The notes under the pieces were generated by a model that did not search any database, had not been told where the DNA came from, and saw only the letters and a program-made list of their open reading frames with translations. From CAYFLR01 sp964343805 (lineage in GTDB: Bacteria; Bdellovibrionota_B; Oligoflexia; CAYFLR01), in the NCBI GenBank assembly GCA_964343805.1, contig CAYFLR010000014.1:1-64000 (forward strand): a DNA stretch of 64,000 nucleotides, written 5' to 3'. Positions 46,648-55,598 of this stretch are shown here, one piece after another. The position numbers were made by a program, and so were the translations under genes. Within the stretch, counting starts at the first letter, position 1; each line of letters starts with the position of its first letter.

Positions 46648-48072
46648 TTACTTTGGTTTTTGACAGAGAACCAGAAGGCGCTCTTCTGTCATATGTTGCA
46701 TTGCATAAGGAACCCCTTCTCTTCCATAACCTGAATTTTTCACCCCTCCATAAGGCATATTATCAACCCGAAAAGTGGGAATGTCATTCGCAATGACCCC
46801 CCCCACTTGCAGAGTTCGAAAAGCCTCAAATAGGATGTCTTGCCTGTTAGTAAAGAGTCCTGCTTGCAGCCCAAATTGAGATTGATTGATTTTTTGGAAT
46901 GCCTCCTTTGGAGAATTTACCTTTTCCAAATAGACGACGGGACCAAAGACCTCTTCTTTAAATAACCTGCAATCAGAGGGGACATTTTCTAAGACAGTGG
47001 GATAATAAAACCCCTTGTCTCCCTCTTTGCTACAGAGTAACCTTGCCCCTTTTTGAACAGCTTCCTGGACCCATTCAGCTATTCTTTTGCTTTCTTTTTC
47101 AGTAATTAAAGGTCCTACCTTGGTATCTCTTTGCAGTGGGTTTCCCACCTTGAGGGCACTCGCTTTTTCCACAAAACTCTTTTTAAAATCTTCATAGATT
47201 TTTTCATGCAGAAAAATTCTTTGCACGGAAATACATATTTGGCCGGCAAAGGCAAAGGCCCCAAGAATACATCGATCCACTGCATAATCAAGTGGGGCAT
47301 CATCATGGAGATAAACTGCTGCGTCACCTCCCAATTCTAAGAGTACCTTTTTCTTCCCACATCTATTTTTTATTCCCCATCCCACCTTTCCACTGCCTGT
47401 AAAGCTTATGAGCGCTAGCCTAGGATCTTCGATCATCTCGTTAGCAAGCTCTCTTTGACACGGAATCACCTGAAAGGATCCTTGGGGTAAAGAGGTTTGA
47501 TCTATGATTTTAGCTAATAAAAGAGCCGTGAGTGGGGTGTCAGAAGAAGGTTTAATGATAATGGGGTTTCCTGTGGCAAGTGCCGGGGCCACCTTATGAC
47601 TCACTAAATTGAGTGGGAAATTAAAAGGAGCAATTCCTAAAATGGGTCCAATGGGAAATCTTTTTACCAACCCCATTCTATTTTCACTAAAAGGGTTCAC
47701 ATCCAATGGAATGATGTCTTCTTTCTGACTATTCAAATGATGAGCAGCTAAGGAAAAAACATTGACCGATCTTTCAACTTCAACCTCCGCTTCAGTTAAA
47801 GGCTTACCTGATTCAAGTGAGATGGTCTCACTTAAGACTTTTTTCTTCTCTTTGATGAGAGAGGCAATCTGTAAAAGGATTTCTGACCTTTGGTAGGTAG
47901 AAAGCAGAGACTTGTTTTGAAATAAGTTTTGGGCAGAGGAAATGGCCGTTTCCATATCTTGGGCTGAGGCGAGATGAATGGAGTCGATGGGCTCTTGGTT
48001 AAAGGGGTTATATACTCTTAACTCTTCATCACTCTTTTTCCATTCTCCATTTAAATAAAACGGTTTTGCCAT
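46648..48072 (-). CDS. NAD(P)-dependent aldehyde dehydrogenase
   Basis: About 474 aa, the standard ALDH length. The general base E246 is in LELGG and the nucleophile C280 is in GQICISVQ, the expected 34 residues later. EVFGPVVYLE and NPFNQEPIDSI also match the family. The starts MEIILL (48102) and MESPM (48084) are possible, but 48072 has GGAG at the best distance. The product would be an acid from an aliphatic or sugar-derived aldehyde; the substrate is not readable. It follows the deaminase gene after about 20 bp and precedes the radical SAM gene by 9 bp. Confidence 0.9.
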   Translation of the reverse strand: MAKPFYLNGEWKKSDEELRVYNPFNQEPIDSIHLASAQDMETAISSAQNLFQNKSLLSTYQRSEILLQIASLIKEKKKVLSETISLESGKPLTEAEVEVERSVNVFSLAAHHLNSQKEDIIPLDVNPFSENRMGLVKRFPIGPILGIAPFNFPLNLVSHKVAPALATGNPIIIKPSSDTPLTALLLAKIIDQTSLPQGSFQVIPCQRELANEMIEDPRLALISFTGSGKVGWGIKNRCGKKKVLLELGGDAAVYLHDDAPLDYAVDRCILGAFAFAGQICISVQRIFLHEKIYEDFKKSFVEKASALKVGNPLQRDTKVGPLITEKESKRIAEWVQEAVQKGARLLCSKEGDKGFYYPTVLENVPSDCRLFKEEVFGPVVYLEKVNSPKEAFQKINQSQFGLQAGLFTNRQDILFEAFRTLQVGGVIANDIPTFRVDNMPYGGVKNSGYGREGVPYAMQHMTEERLLVLCQKPK

Positions 48073-48092
48073 GGGGGACTCCATCAATAAAA

Positions 48093-48563
48093 TTATTTCC
48101 AAAAGTGGTGATGAACTCGTTCACACTCCTTGGGCTTAATGGGTCCAACCACTCCTATTTTTCTTTTTCCTTTTTGGAATATTTCTTCACAGGCAATAAC
48201 CAAACTGCCATCAGTTAAGGATCCTAAATTGGAAGCGGAAATGCCAAAAACGAGTTTATTTATGCCTGACCAGTAAATCGCTCCTGAACACATGGCACAT
48301 GGTTCAGTACTGGTATAGAGGGTGCATTTTTTAATTATGGAGGGGTCTATTTGCGCAAAAGCATTTTTTATTAAACGTAATTCCGCATGTTCCGTGGGAT
48401 CATTTAAAGAATTTACTTGATTTTCTGCCTCTAAAAGGATCTTATCCTCATACACTAAAAGAGCTCCAAATGGGTGGTTTCCTTTGTCTCTAGCTGCAAA
48501 AGCCAGCTCTATGCAGCGATCAATAAATGGAAAATGCATCTTTTGCTCTTCTTGTGTTAACAT
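48093..48563 (-). CDS. Zinc nucleoside/guanine deaminase family protein
   Basis: 156 aa of the cytidine deaminase-like superfamily. The zinc site has the His and general-acid Glu in TEHAELRLI and the two Cys in STEPCAMCSGAIYW. The arrangement HAE-PCxxC is shared by guanine deaminases and tRNA adenosine deaminase TadA. The C-terminus (KPKECERVHHHFWK) resembles guanine-deaminase-like members more than TadA. It is the first gene of the minus-strand run. The divergent DMT exporter starts 95 bp away. Confidence 0.8.
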   Translation of the reverse strand: MLTQEEQKMHFPFIDRCIELAFAARDKGNHPFGALLVYEDKILLEAENQVNSLNDPTEHAELRLIKNAFAQIDPSIIKKCTLYTSTEPCAMCSGAIYWSGINKLVFGISASNLGSLTDGSLVIACEEIFQKGKRKIGVVGPIKPKECERVHHHFWK

Positions 48564-48658
48564 TCTTTACCCTTTAGTCAGTTAAGTCAGGATTTAGGGT
48601 TTATTTATATGTACATCAATCTCATGCAATTGCAAATAAGTATATCCAGGGTAAACTG

Positions 48659-49702
48659 ATGGAAAATAAGAAATATTTTCTTTATGCACTCTTATCGGCT
48701 TTGCTTTTTGGCGCTTCCACCCCAGCAAGCAAGTATCTCCTTCAATTTGGATCCCCCATTTTACTAGCTTCTCTGTATTATTTCGGAGCCGCTCTTATCT
48801 TACTCCCTGTTTCCTTTCGAACCTTCAAGTCTGAGTGGCAGCATGTACGAAAAGACCCACATGATTTGAAAAGACTTTTAGGTGGTGTTGTCTTTGGGGG
48901 GATTTTAGGACCTGTCTTCTTATTATATGGTATTAGGTTAATGGACGCCACCAGTGCATCATTGCTTCTCAACTTTGAAACGGTGGCCACAGCCATCATT
49001 GGTTTTTTAATTTTTAAGGAGCATATTGGTCCTAAAATTATCCTGTCCTCAATTATTACCGTAATTGCCGGCAGTTTATTAGTCGTTACCAAAGATTTCT
49101 CCATTAACTGGGGAGGAATTCTTATCGGACTTGCCTGTCTTTCATGGGGATTTGATAATAATTATACCGCTTCTGTGGAAGGAGTCTCTCCCTCAACCAA
49201 TACCATCATCAAGGGAGTGGTTGCGGGAAGTTTTAACTTGGTGGCGGCCTTCCTGTTATCGGAGGCTAATCTACCTTTAGGACCTGTTTTATTGGCTCTG
49301 CTAATAGGTGGTCTATCTTATGGTGTGAGTATTGCGCTTTATATTACTTCGGCCCGTCATTTAGGTGCCACTCGTTCTCAGATTATTTTTGCATTTAATC
49401 CTTTTATTGGAAGTTTGCTCTCGTTTCTGATTTTCTGGAATGCTTTAAATATTCAATTTTGGTGGGCTCTGGCTTTAATGATTTGTGCTATCCTCATTCT
49501 CTATTATGAGAGACATTCCCATAAACATCTCCATCCCACTCTTTCTCATACTCATGAACACAGTCATGATGATGGACATCATTTTCATTCTCATGCAGGT
49601 TTAGATAGCAATATCAAACACACTCATGCTCATGACCATGAAGAGTTAGAACATGAGCATGCTCACTTTCCTAATATCCACCATAAACATAGGCACCCAT
49701 AG
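48659..49702 (+). CDS. EamA/DMT-family exporter with a histidine-rich C-terminal tail
   Basis: 347 aa. Ten hydrophobic segments in two EamA repeats (KYFLYALLSALLFGASTPAS; WGGILIGLACLSWGFDNNYT) define a drug/metabolite exporter of the inner membrane. After the last helix a 62-residue tail holds 23 histidines (for example SHTHEHSHDDGHHFHSH). Such tails are known from metal transporters (cation diffusion and ZIP-like proteins), so a divalent-metal-linked role is inferred. It is divergently transcribed from the deaminase operon. The ribosome-binding site is weak. Confidence 0.85.
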   Translation: MENKKYFLYALLSALLFGASTPASKYLLQFGSPILLASLYYFGAALILLPVSFRTFKSEWQHVRKDPHDLKRLLGGVVFGGILGPVFLLYGIRLMDATSASLLLNFETVATAIIGFLIFKEHIGPKIILSSIITVIAGSLLVVTKDFSINWGGILIGLACLSWGFDNNYTASVEGVSPSTNTIIKGVVAGSFNLVAAFLLSEANLPLGPVLLALLIGGLSYGVSIALYITSARHLGATRSQIIFAFNPFIGSLLSFLIFWNALNIQFWWALALMICAILILYYERHSHKHLHPTLSHTHEHSHDDGHHFHSHAGLDSNIKHTHAHDHEELEHEHAHFPNIHHKHRHP

Positions 49703-49718
49703 CCAACCCTGTGTGTCT

Positions 49719-49731
49719 GCAAACGAACATC
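49719..49731. repeat. Possible fragment of the 11.3-kb element
   Basis: GCAAACGAACATC is identical to 11349-11361 at the left end of the element at 11337-11600, and TGTTG follows in both. Thirteen bases could match by chance in this window, so this is only suggestive. Confidence 0.25.
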
Positions 49732-49744
49732 ATTTTGTTGATTT

Positions 49745-51208
49745 CTACAATTGTTGGAGTAGAAAAGGAACTAGCTTTCCTTGAAGTTTGTAGTAAGCAG
49801 CAATGGACTTATGTTGGTTGATTTTTGCTTTGAGCAATTCTATCTCTGATTTAGTTTTTGCTTGGCGATGCCGGTTGAGTTCAAATATGGAAAGAAGTCC
49901 ATTTTCAAATTTAAGCCTCATGGCTTTGAGTTTTTCACTTTCGGCTTGATGTGAGGAACGGAGTGCATTGATTCTTCTTTTGCCATTTAGGATGGTGTTT
50001 AACTCTTTCTCCAAATTTAATGCGATTTCACGTTTTTTCTTTTTAAGTTTTATATTTTCTTGTTTTTGTCGGAGTAGGGTGTTTTGATGAGTGGCCACTG
50101 CCTGAGAGTTGGGAAGCTTATGACTGATTGAGGCTCCTACTTTCCATCCAAGAGCCTTTCCTTCCATTAAATCCCCGTGTGATTTGGCCAATTCAATATG
50201 AGTAGAGGAATTTTTTATTTCACCCTCTAGGGAAACATTAGGGAGTCTATCTACCTTGGATGTGGATTGAGATCGTTTTATCTTGTCTAATTCTAGCAAA
50301 ATAGCTTTTATATCCGTATCATTGGCCCATATTTGCTTTAGTAATACCTTTTTGTTGGTCGGTGGAGAAAAGGGCGGAGTATGATCGAGAGAAAGTTTAA
50401 TTTCATAGACGGTATTTAAGTCGGCAAAAACTTCTAAGCTGAGGCTTTGTTTGGTATTTTTGTGACTTGATTGAGCTGTTAGATACTCATTTTCAGCTTT
50501 TTGGCTTGCGGATTCAGCATCTAGAAGATCAAGTTTGGTGGCCTTACCCACCTTATGTTTTACCTTGATAAAGTTCAGGTTATCTTTGGTTTGCTGCCAG
50601 GTTTCCAGTTTTATTTGCATAGTATGCTGGGATTCGAGCAGTTGATAAAAGAGCCCCAATGCCTTGTTAATTAAATTATCGGCTGCCTTGGTGGATTGAT
50701 TCTTCGTCTTTTGAAGGTCGGTTGCTGAATCAAGCACTTGCTTTTGAAAGTAGTTCGGGCTGAAAAGTTGAGTAATTGGCTGGGTTAAATTAAGGCTCAG
50801 GGAAGGGGTATAGGAAATATCAGCATCTGGTGGAGAAGAAGGGTTATGATTTACTGACAAGCTATAAGGGACTTTAACTTGCATTCCCCAAGGAAGTTGT
50901 TTGCTAAGGTTGAGCTGATGAGTTGATAGTGTGCTTTCACTCGTAATTGTTTCCCACTCTCCCTCTTTCTGACTGAGCGATGGAGTCTGGTTTTGATCAT
51001 AGTTGAAAGAGTAGTTTGCTGAAAGATCAAATTTCCCGTCAGCCCCATAGAGATCCCACTTCTTCTGTTTTTCACTCAGATGGGATATTTTCACTTCTAG
51101 GTTCTTTTTCAATATTTGTTGAACCAATAGTTGGGGGGTGAGATGAACAGGCTGAGCTTTTAAAGAGCTCCAACTAAACAATAAACTGAGTAATAATATT
51201 GATTTCAT
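49745..51208 (-). CDS. Outer-membrane efflux protein (TolC/OEP family)
   Basis: 487 aa with a signal peptide (MKSILLLSLLFSWSSLKA, cut before QPV). The rest is dominated by long amphipathic helices with two internal repeats, as in OEP proteins (TKLDLLDAESASQKAENEYL; LSIFELNRHRQAKTKSEIEL). It would form a trimeric outer-membrane/periplasmic channel for an RND or ABC exporter, but no inner-membrane partner of that kind is in the window apart from the DMT gene. The N-terminal half contains beta-strand-like segments (SLNLTQPITQLFSP) matching the barrel part. Confidence 0.85.
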   Translation of the reverse strand: MKSILLLSLLFSWSSLKAQPVHLTPQLLVQQILKKNLEVKISHLSEKQKKWDLYGADGKFDLSANYSFNYDQNQTPSLSQKEGEWETITSESTLSTHQLNLSKQLPWGMQVKVPYSLSVNHNPSSPPDADISYTPSLSLNLTQPITQLFSPNYFQKQVLDSATDLQKTKNQSTKAADNLINKALGLFYQLLESQHTMQIKLETWQQTKDNLNFIKVKHKVGKATKLDLLDAESASQKAENEYLTAQSSHKNTKQSLSLEVFADLNTVYEIKLSLDHTPPFSPPTNKKVLLKQIWANDTDIKAILLELDKIKRSQSTSKVDRLPNVSLEGEIKNSSTHIELAKSHGDLMEGKALGWKVGASISHKLPNSQAVATHQNTLLRQKQENIKLKKKKREIALNLEKELNTILNGKRRINALRSSHQAESEKLKAMRLKFENGLLSIFELNRHRQAKTKSEIELLKAKINQHKSIAAYYKLQGKLVPFLLQQL

Positions 51209-51450
51209 AATTCATATCCTACACTAAATTCACCTGTAAAATCAAAATGACATTTTGCATAAGTGAAAATTCCACTTAAACAAATAAAAATTAAAATAAT
51301 GAAAAAAAGAAATTATAACATGATGAAATAAAAGGTTTAAAAAATAAAATATACGAAAATAAAAAATAATACTTGAAGTAATAAGAAAAATTGATTACAA
51401 AGCCTCATCGGTTAATTGTTGTATTTAAGAAAAACATGAAAGGAGAAATA

Positions 51451-52545
51451 ATGGTTAACAAGATATTAGTGTCTAGTTGGGTTGTTTTAGTATTGAGTGT
51501 GTTTAGTTTGAACCTTCAAGCAGAAGTTCCTTCCGTAAAACCCGTTGATAGCTTATCTTATGCAGATTTAGCAGAAAGTGCAATTGCTAGTGCTTTATTT
51601 GATCTTGAAATCGATTTAAGCAATTTCAACAAAAAATCTCTTCCTCATGAAGCTAAAGGTCTTCGTAAACAAATTGGTAAAGTAAAAGCTTTATTAGATC
51701 TTTTTGCTTATGCTTATCATCCAGTAGTAAATGAAGATGGCGACACCAAAGACGTATTCCGCAAAATGCGTAAAGACCTTGATAAAGGTTATGAGTACTT
51801 TGGAAACTTCAAAGATAAGTATGACATGCAGGGCGTTAGTGCTGAAGAAGCTGTTTACAAGAAAAAAGAAATTAAGCCTTTAAGAAAAATCTGTCTTGAG
51901 TGGGTAGAAAATTTCACTAAATTATCTCGTATGAATGAGTACAAGAACATGATTGACAATGCTTCTGATACTCCTTACTACCGCAAGAAACTTTCTCGTT
52001 TTTCTTGGGGCGCATTCATTAAGCCTATCGCAGAAGAAGGACCAATTGGTCAAATTGTTAACTTTGTTGATAAAGACGGAAACCAAGAGAGCTACAATGT
52101 AACTTTAGTTCCTTCTGCTGAGAAAACTGGTGTTGAGAATGTTGCTATGTTAATGAAAGCTACATTAGAATTAGCTACACATAACTATGATCATATCCTC
52201 GACTTAGGATCTTTAGAAGATCACGAAAATGCTGAGCATTTCCATGATTACCGTAAAAGACTAAGAATGGTTGCTAAGAATCACATTACTTACTTTCCAG
52301 AGATTGTTGGCCAAAGAAGTGCTGAAATTGACGTTGCTTATGACCTTCTCGTAGACGTAAGTGACAACTTTGGTGATGTAAACGATCTCGTCACTAAGAT
52401 GTTCAACTTAGAAGCTGAAGGCAAAATGGATGAAGCTCACGCTATGCGTCCTGGAATCGATGAGAAGTTTGCTGCTTTAAAAGTTTGGTTAAAAGAAAAC
52501 TCAATCAACGATAAAGTTGTAGTAGTAATGGAAGCTCTTAAGTAA
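51451..52545 (+). CDS. Secreted protein, unknown function, probably well expressed
   Basis: About 364 aa from ATG 51451, which follows AAAGGAG. The signal peptide (VNKILVSSWVVLVLSVFSL, cut after QA) leads to an acidic, helical mature protein with many Asp, Lys and Leu (GKVKALLDLFAYAYHP, LEATLELATHNYDHIL-like segments). It carries no membrane helix after the signal and no known motif. Strong start signals, AT-rich upstream DNA and a solid terminator suggest high expression. The region 51209-51450 is very AT-rich and shows no gene; it probably holds the promoters. Confidence 0.65.
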   Translation: MVNKILVSSWVVLVLSVFSLNLQAEVPSVKPVDSLSYADLAESAIASALFDLEIDLSNFNKKSLPHEAKGLRKQIGKVKALLDLFAYAYHPVVNEDGDTKDVFRKMRKDLDKGYEYFGNFKDKYDMQGVSAEEAVYKKKEIKPLRKICLEWVENFTKLSRMNEYKNMIDNASDTPYYRKKLSRFSWGAFIKPIAEEGPIGQIVNFVDKDGNQESYNVTLVPSAEKTGVENVAMLMKATLELATHNYDHILDLGSLEDHENAEHFHDYRKRLRMVAKNHITYFPEIVGQRSAEIDVAYDLLVDVSDNFGDVNDLVTKMFNLEAEGKMDEAHAMRPGIDEKFAALKVWLKENSINDKVVVVMEALK

Positions 52546-52578
52546 TTTTCTTAAGATCTTAAATTAGATCGAACTATG

Positions 52579-52619
52579 AACACCTTACAGAGGGATCTCC
52601 TTTGTAAGGTGTTTTTTTA
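52579..52619 (+). terminator. Intrinsic terminator
   Basis: AACACCTTACA (52579-52589) and TGTAAGGTGTT (52603-52613) form 11 perfect pairs, and a T run follows to 52618. It ends the secreted-protein gene. Confidence 0.88.
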
Positions 52620-52698
52620 TGAAGAAAAATTTACTTGAAAAATCCTGCCAAATCATCTAATCGAGTCCTGTTGATGCAATATCACAGGAGTTGTTAAT

Positions 52699-54006
52699 TT
52701 GCTCTATTATCCTTTCTCACCTTTGTTGAGTTTTTTAGCTACACTTCCTATAGAATTTTCCAATTCATATAGTGCAAGTGTCTTTTGGCTCGTTGGCTTT
52801 TTAATTTCCTGTTTAATTTTCGGCTTGGGTATAGTTGTCGGTATACTCCGTCAGAAAAAGTTTGATATGCGAGTTATTACCGGGCAAGGGGAGGTTTTTT
52901 CCCTGAAATTGGCTTCTCAAGCTATGAATCTTGAAAATACTAATTATTTATTGGAAAAAGAGATTCAAAAGAGATGGGGAGTGGAGCAACAGCTGCAGTT
53001 CTCCAAAGAAAGATTTGAGGACCTATTTTATCAAGCAATTTCTGTATTAGATGGCATTAATGCTATTGTCTATGTGGCAGATATGAGATCCTATGAAATA
53101 CTCTATATTAATAAGTATGGAAAACAGATATTTGGGGAGGTGATTGGAAAGAAATGCTGGCAATCCTTACAAAATAATCAGGGTGGACCCTGCTCTTTTT
53201 GCTCTAACTCCCAGTTAGTAAACGAAAAGGGACAACCTACTGGCGTTGTTACCTGGGAATTACAAAATACTCGTGATCATAAATGGTATTTTATGAGCGA
53301 CAAGGCGATTCTCTGGCATGATGGACGATTAGTTCGTCTTCAGGTTGCTATGGATATAAGTCAAATCAAACAGTTAGAGTCAGATCTAAAACAGTCTATT
53401 CAAGAAAAAAATCTGTTATTAGGCGAGATCCATCATCGAGTGAAAAATAATTTATCAATTGTTGTGAACCTTCTTCAATTGCAAAGGTTTAGTTCTGCTG
53501 GAAACAATTGGAAAAGTCAGCTATTTGAATGTGAAAATCGAGTGCGCACCATGGCTCTGGTTCATGAGCAGCTCTATAATCAAAGTGATATGGGTAATGT
53601 GGATGCGAAAAGCTACATAACCAATCTAACTAACTCTTTTTTTGAGAGTTATAAAAGCAAGCATGATCAAATTCAATTACTGATTACCGCAGATTCTTTT
53701 TCCTTGAGTTTGGAAAAAGCAGTTCCTTGTGGTTTGCTAGTGAATGAACTTTTAACCAATGTTTTTAAATATGCCTTTCCTGATGGCGAAAAAGGTCATG
53801 CTTGGCTCTCCCTTCATTTAAGAGAAGGTAATTGTATTCTTGAAGTAAAGGATGATGGGGTAGGATATCCTTCACATGAAAATTTGAAAAAAGCAATGGG
53901 GATGGGGTTAAAATTAATTTCTGGCATTGCAGAAGGACAGCTACAGGGAAGTGTAGAATTTAAGGGAGAACAAGGGGCTCATTGTAAGGTGAGTTTTCCT
54001 TTGTAA
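52699..54006 (+). CDS. Membrane PAS histidine kinase (HisKA_2 type)
   Basis: 435 aa starting with TTG (AGGAG site 8 bases upstream). One membrane helix (about residues 28-52) is followed by a coiled linker and a PAS domain (INAIVYVADMRSYEILYINK) with a CSFC pair after a conserved Trp (GGPCSFC), which may bind a metal or sense redox state. The phosphorylation motif is GEIHHRVKNNLSI (His about 245) of the HisKA_2 group. The ATPase has NELLTNVFKYAFP and DDGVGYP. The output regulator is not adjacent. Confidence 0.85.
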   Translation: MLYYPFSPLLSFLATLPIEFSNSYSASVFWLVGFLISCLIFGLGIVVGILRQKKFDMRVITGQGEVFSLKLASQAMNLENTNYLLEKEIQKRWGVEQQLQFSKERFEDLFYQAISVLDGINAIVYVADMRSYEILYINKYGKQIFGEVIGKKCWQSLQNNQGGPCSFCSNSQLVNEKGQPTGVVTWELQNTRDHKWYFMSDKAILWHDGRLVRLQVAMDISQIKQLESDLKQSIQEKNLLLGEIHHRVKNNLSIVVNLLQLQRFSSAGNNWKSQLFECENRVRTMALVHEQLYNQSDMGNVDAKSYITNLTNSFFESYKSKHDQIQLLITADSFSLSLEKAVPCGLLVNELLTNVFKYAFPDGEKGHAWLSLHLREGNCILEVKDDGVGYPSHENLKKAMGMGLKLISGIAEGQLQGSVEFKGEQGAHCKVSFPL

Positions 54007-54027
54007 GATGAGCTGATCTACAGTGAG

Positions 54028-54516
54028 TCAGCAAGTCAGCAAGTCACATTTCCGACTCTCAGTATCATAAATAGCAAACGTAGCTTTGCCAAATCTTCCC
54101 ATCACCTCTCCCGGATTAATAAGATCGGTTTCACCTACCTTTTCAATCTTAGCTTGATGATTATGACCGTAGAAAACGGCTTGAAACTCTCCTGACTTAG
54201 CCAAATGAGCTGCAACTTCGGGATAGTGGATGGCGGCAATTGAGGAGCCATCCAGCTCAATATGCATAAATTCGCCATGCAGAGTGACATTTTTAAATTC
54301 ACTCGCAATCTTGGTAATGAGCCACTTATCTCCGTCATTATTACCATATACGGTATGAATCGGCTTCTCTGGAAATCCGTCAATGATTTGCTTCATCGTA
54401 AAGGGGGCGCAGAGATCCCCACAGAAAATGAGCGTGTCACACTCATGGATTTGAGTGAGGACACACTCTAATTTCCAAATATTATCATGAATATCGGATA
54501 AGACTGCTAATTTCAT
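54028..54516 (-). CDS. YfcE/MJ0936-type metallophosphoesterase
   Basis: 162 aa calcineurin-like phosphoesterase. Metal ligands appear in order as SDIHDN, CGDLCAP, GNNDG, AIHYPE (His in IHYPE) and YGHNHQ. The family hydrolyses phosphodiesters such as cyclic nucleotides or bis-nucleotides; the substrate is unknown. Its start overlaps the stop of the upstream lipoprotein gene by one base, so the pair is co-translated. Confidence 0.88.
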   Translation of the reverse strand: MKLAVLSDIHDNIWKLECVLTQIHECDTLIFCGDLCAPFTMKQIIDGFPEKPIHTVYGNNDGDKWLITKIASEFKNVTLHGEFMHIELDGSSIAAIHYPEVAAHLAKSGEFQAVFYGHNHQAKIEKVGETDLINPGEVMGRFGKATFAIYDTESRKCDLLTC

Positions 54517-55457
54517 TACTCAAAGCAACCTGGTTTGGCTGGGTTTAAGTAGCAATCGCTTTCAACACGCTGTTTTCTTTTCTCTAAGATGGAAACCGCC
54601 CCATCAACTGACTCTTCAGTTTCGCTGAGAGAAAAATAGGCAAATCCAGCTGCAATAGCTACATAGGTTTTCCATCCAAGTGTATAGCCTCCAACAACAA
54701 TCAAAGGTAGCGGTGAAGAAACCAGTGATGCCTTATCTGAAGTTGAAGCATTCATTGCAGTGAGTGCTTCTTCCAGCATAACAACAGTTTGGCCTATAGC
54801 CCCTTTAAACTCACTCTTTTTGCTATCATCTTGAGAACTGTACCACTTTGAAAAGGCAGCTGCATAAGCAACCTGCTCTTCTTTGAGGGATTCTACAGTT
54901 ACATCAGATACCTCAGTTAAAAAGCCGTTATAAAAAGCTTCAACTGCTGCACGGGCTTTTTTATTGGTGGCTGCTATACCTAATGCCATCATATCTTCAG
55001 ATTCGGGTGTGTAGGTAGCATCTATAATTGATGCAATGATTTCAAAGGCTTCAAAGGTATCTTGGGTAAAAAACGTATCGAAAGCGGCGGTGTCTGAAGC
55101 CTCAGCTGCATCGAGCACTTTGAGCTTGGCCACTTCACTTTCTAGATACTTGGTATAATTAAACAGGACTTCCGTTCGGGCTTTTGGGAGTTTATCTAAC
55201 TCGGAAAGCTCTATCTGAGTAACCGTTGTTACTAAACCATCATCTGTTTCTGTGAGTTGGAAACCGTTGGTTTTAACCCAAGTTGCGAATTTAACAAAGG
55301 TTGGGAATTTCTCCTTTTCTGTTCCAAATACGTCTCCATCAGCACTGTTCATGGCAGTCATGGATTTGGCTGAAGATTCCCCCTTCTCTTCATTACAACT
55401 AAAGAGAGAGGCCATTAAACCAAAAAGGAAGATGGCTATTAAAGCAGTTTTGTTCAT
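54516..55457 (-). CDS. Putative lipoprotein, unknown function
   Basis: 313 aa. MNKTALIAIFLFGLMASLFSC is a lipoprotein signal with Cys21. The mature protein is rich in Ala, Glu, Thr and Ser and looks helical. A hydrophobic segment lies near the C-terminus (VVGGYTLGWKTYVAIAAGFA) and a CYLNPAKPGC loop ends it. No family is recognised. It is translationally linked to the following phosphoesterase gene. Confidence 0.6.
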   Translation of the reverse strand: MNKTALIAIFLFGLMASLFSCNEEKGESSAKSMTAMNSADGDVFGTEKEKFPTFVKFATWVKTNGFQLTETDDGLVTTVTQIELSELDKLPKARTEVLFNYTKYLESEVAKLKVLDAAEASDTAAFDTFFTQDTFEAFEIIASIIDATYTPESEDMMALGIAATNKKARAAVEAFYNGFLTEVSDVTVESLKEEQVAYAAAFSKWYSSQDDSKKSEFKGAIGQTVVMLEEALTAMNASTSDKASLVSSPLPLIVVGGYTLGWKTYVAIAAGFAYFSLSETEESVDGAVSILEKRKQRVESDCYLNPAKPGCFE

Positions 55458-55598
55458 GATAAAACCCCTATGGCAAAATTAAAGATACTCTTGGTATGAA
55501 CTCTCTTTCGGTTTTTTCACTAGAATGTTTAGGTATTTTTAACTACCTACTAAATTCTTAGTTGAATCAATTGCTTAAAAAGGTTGGCTGGGGATAAT

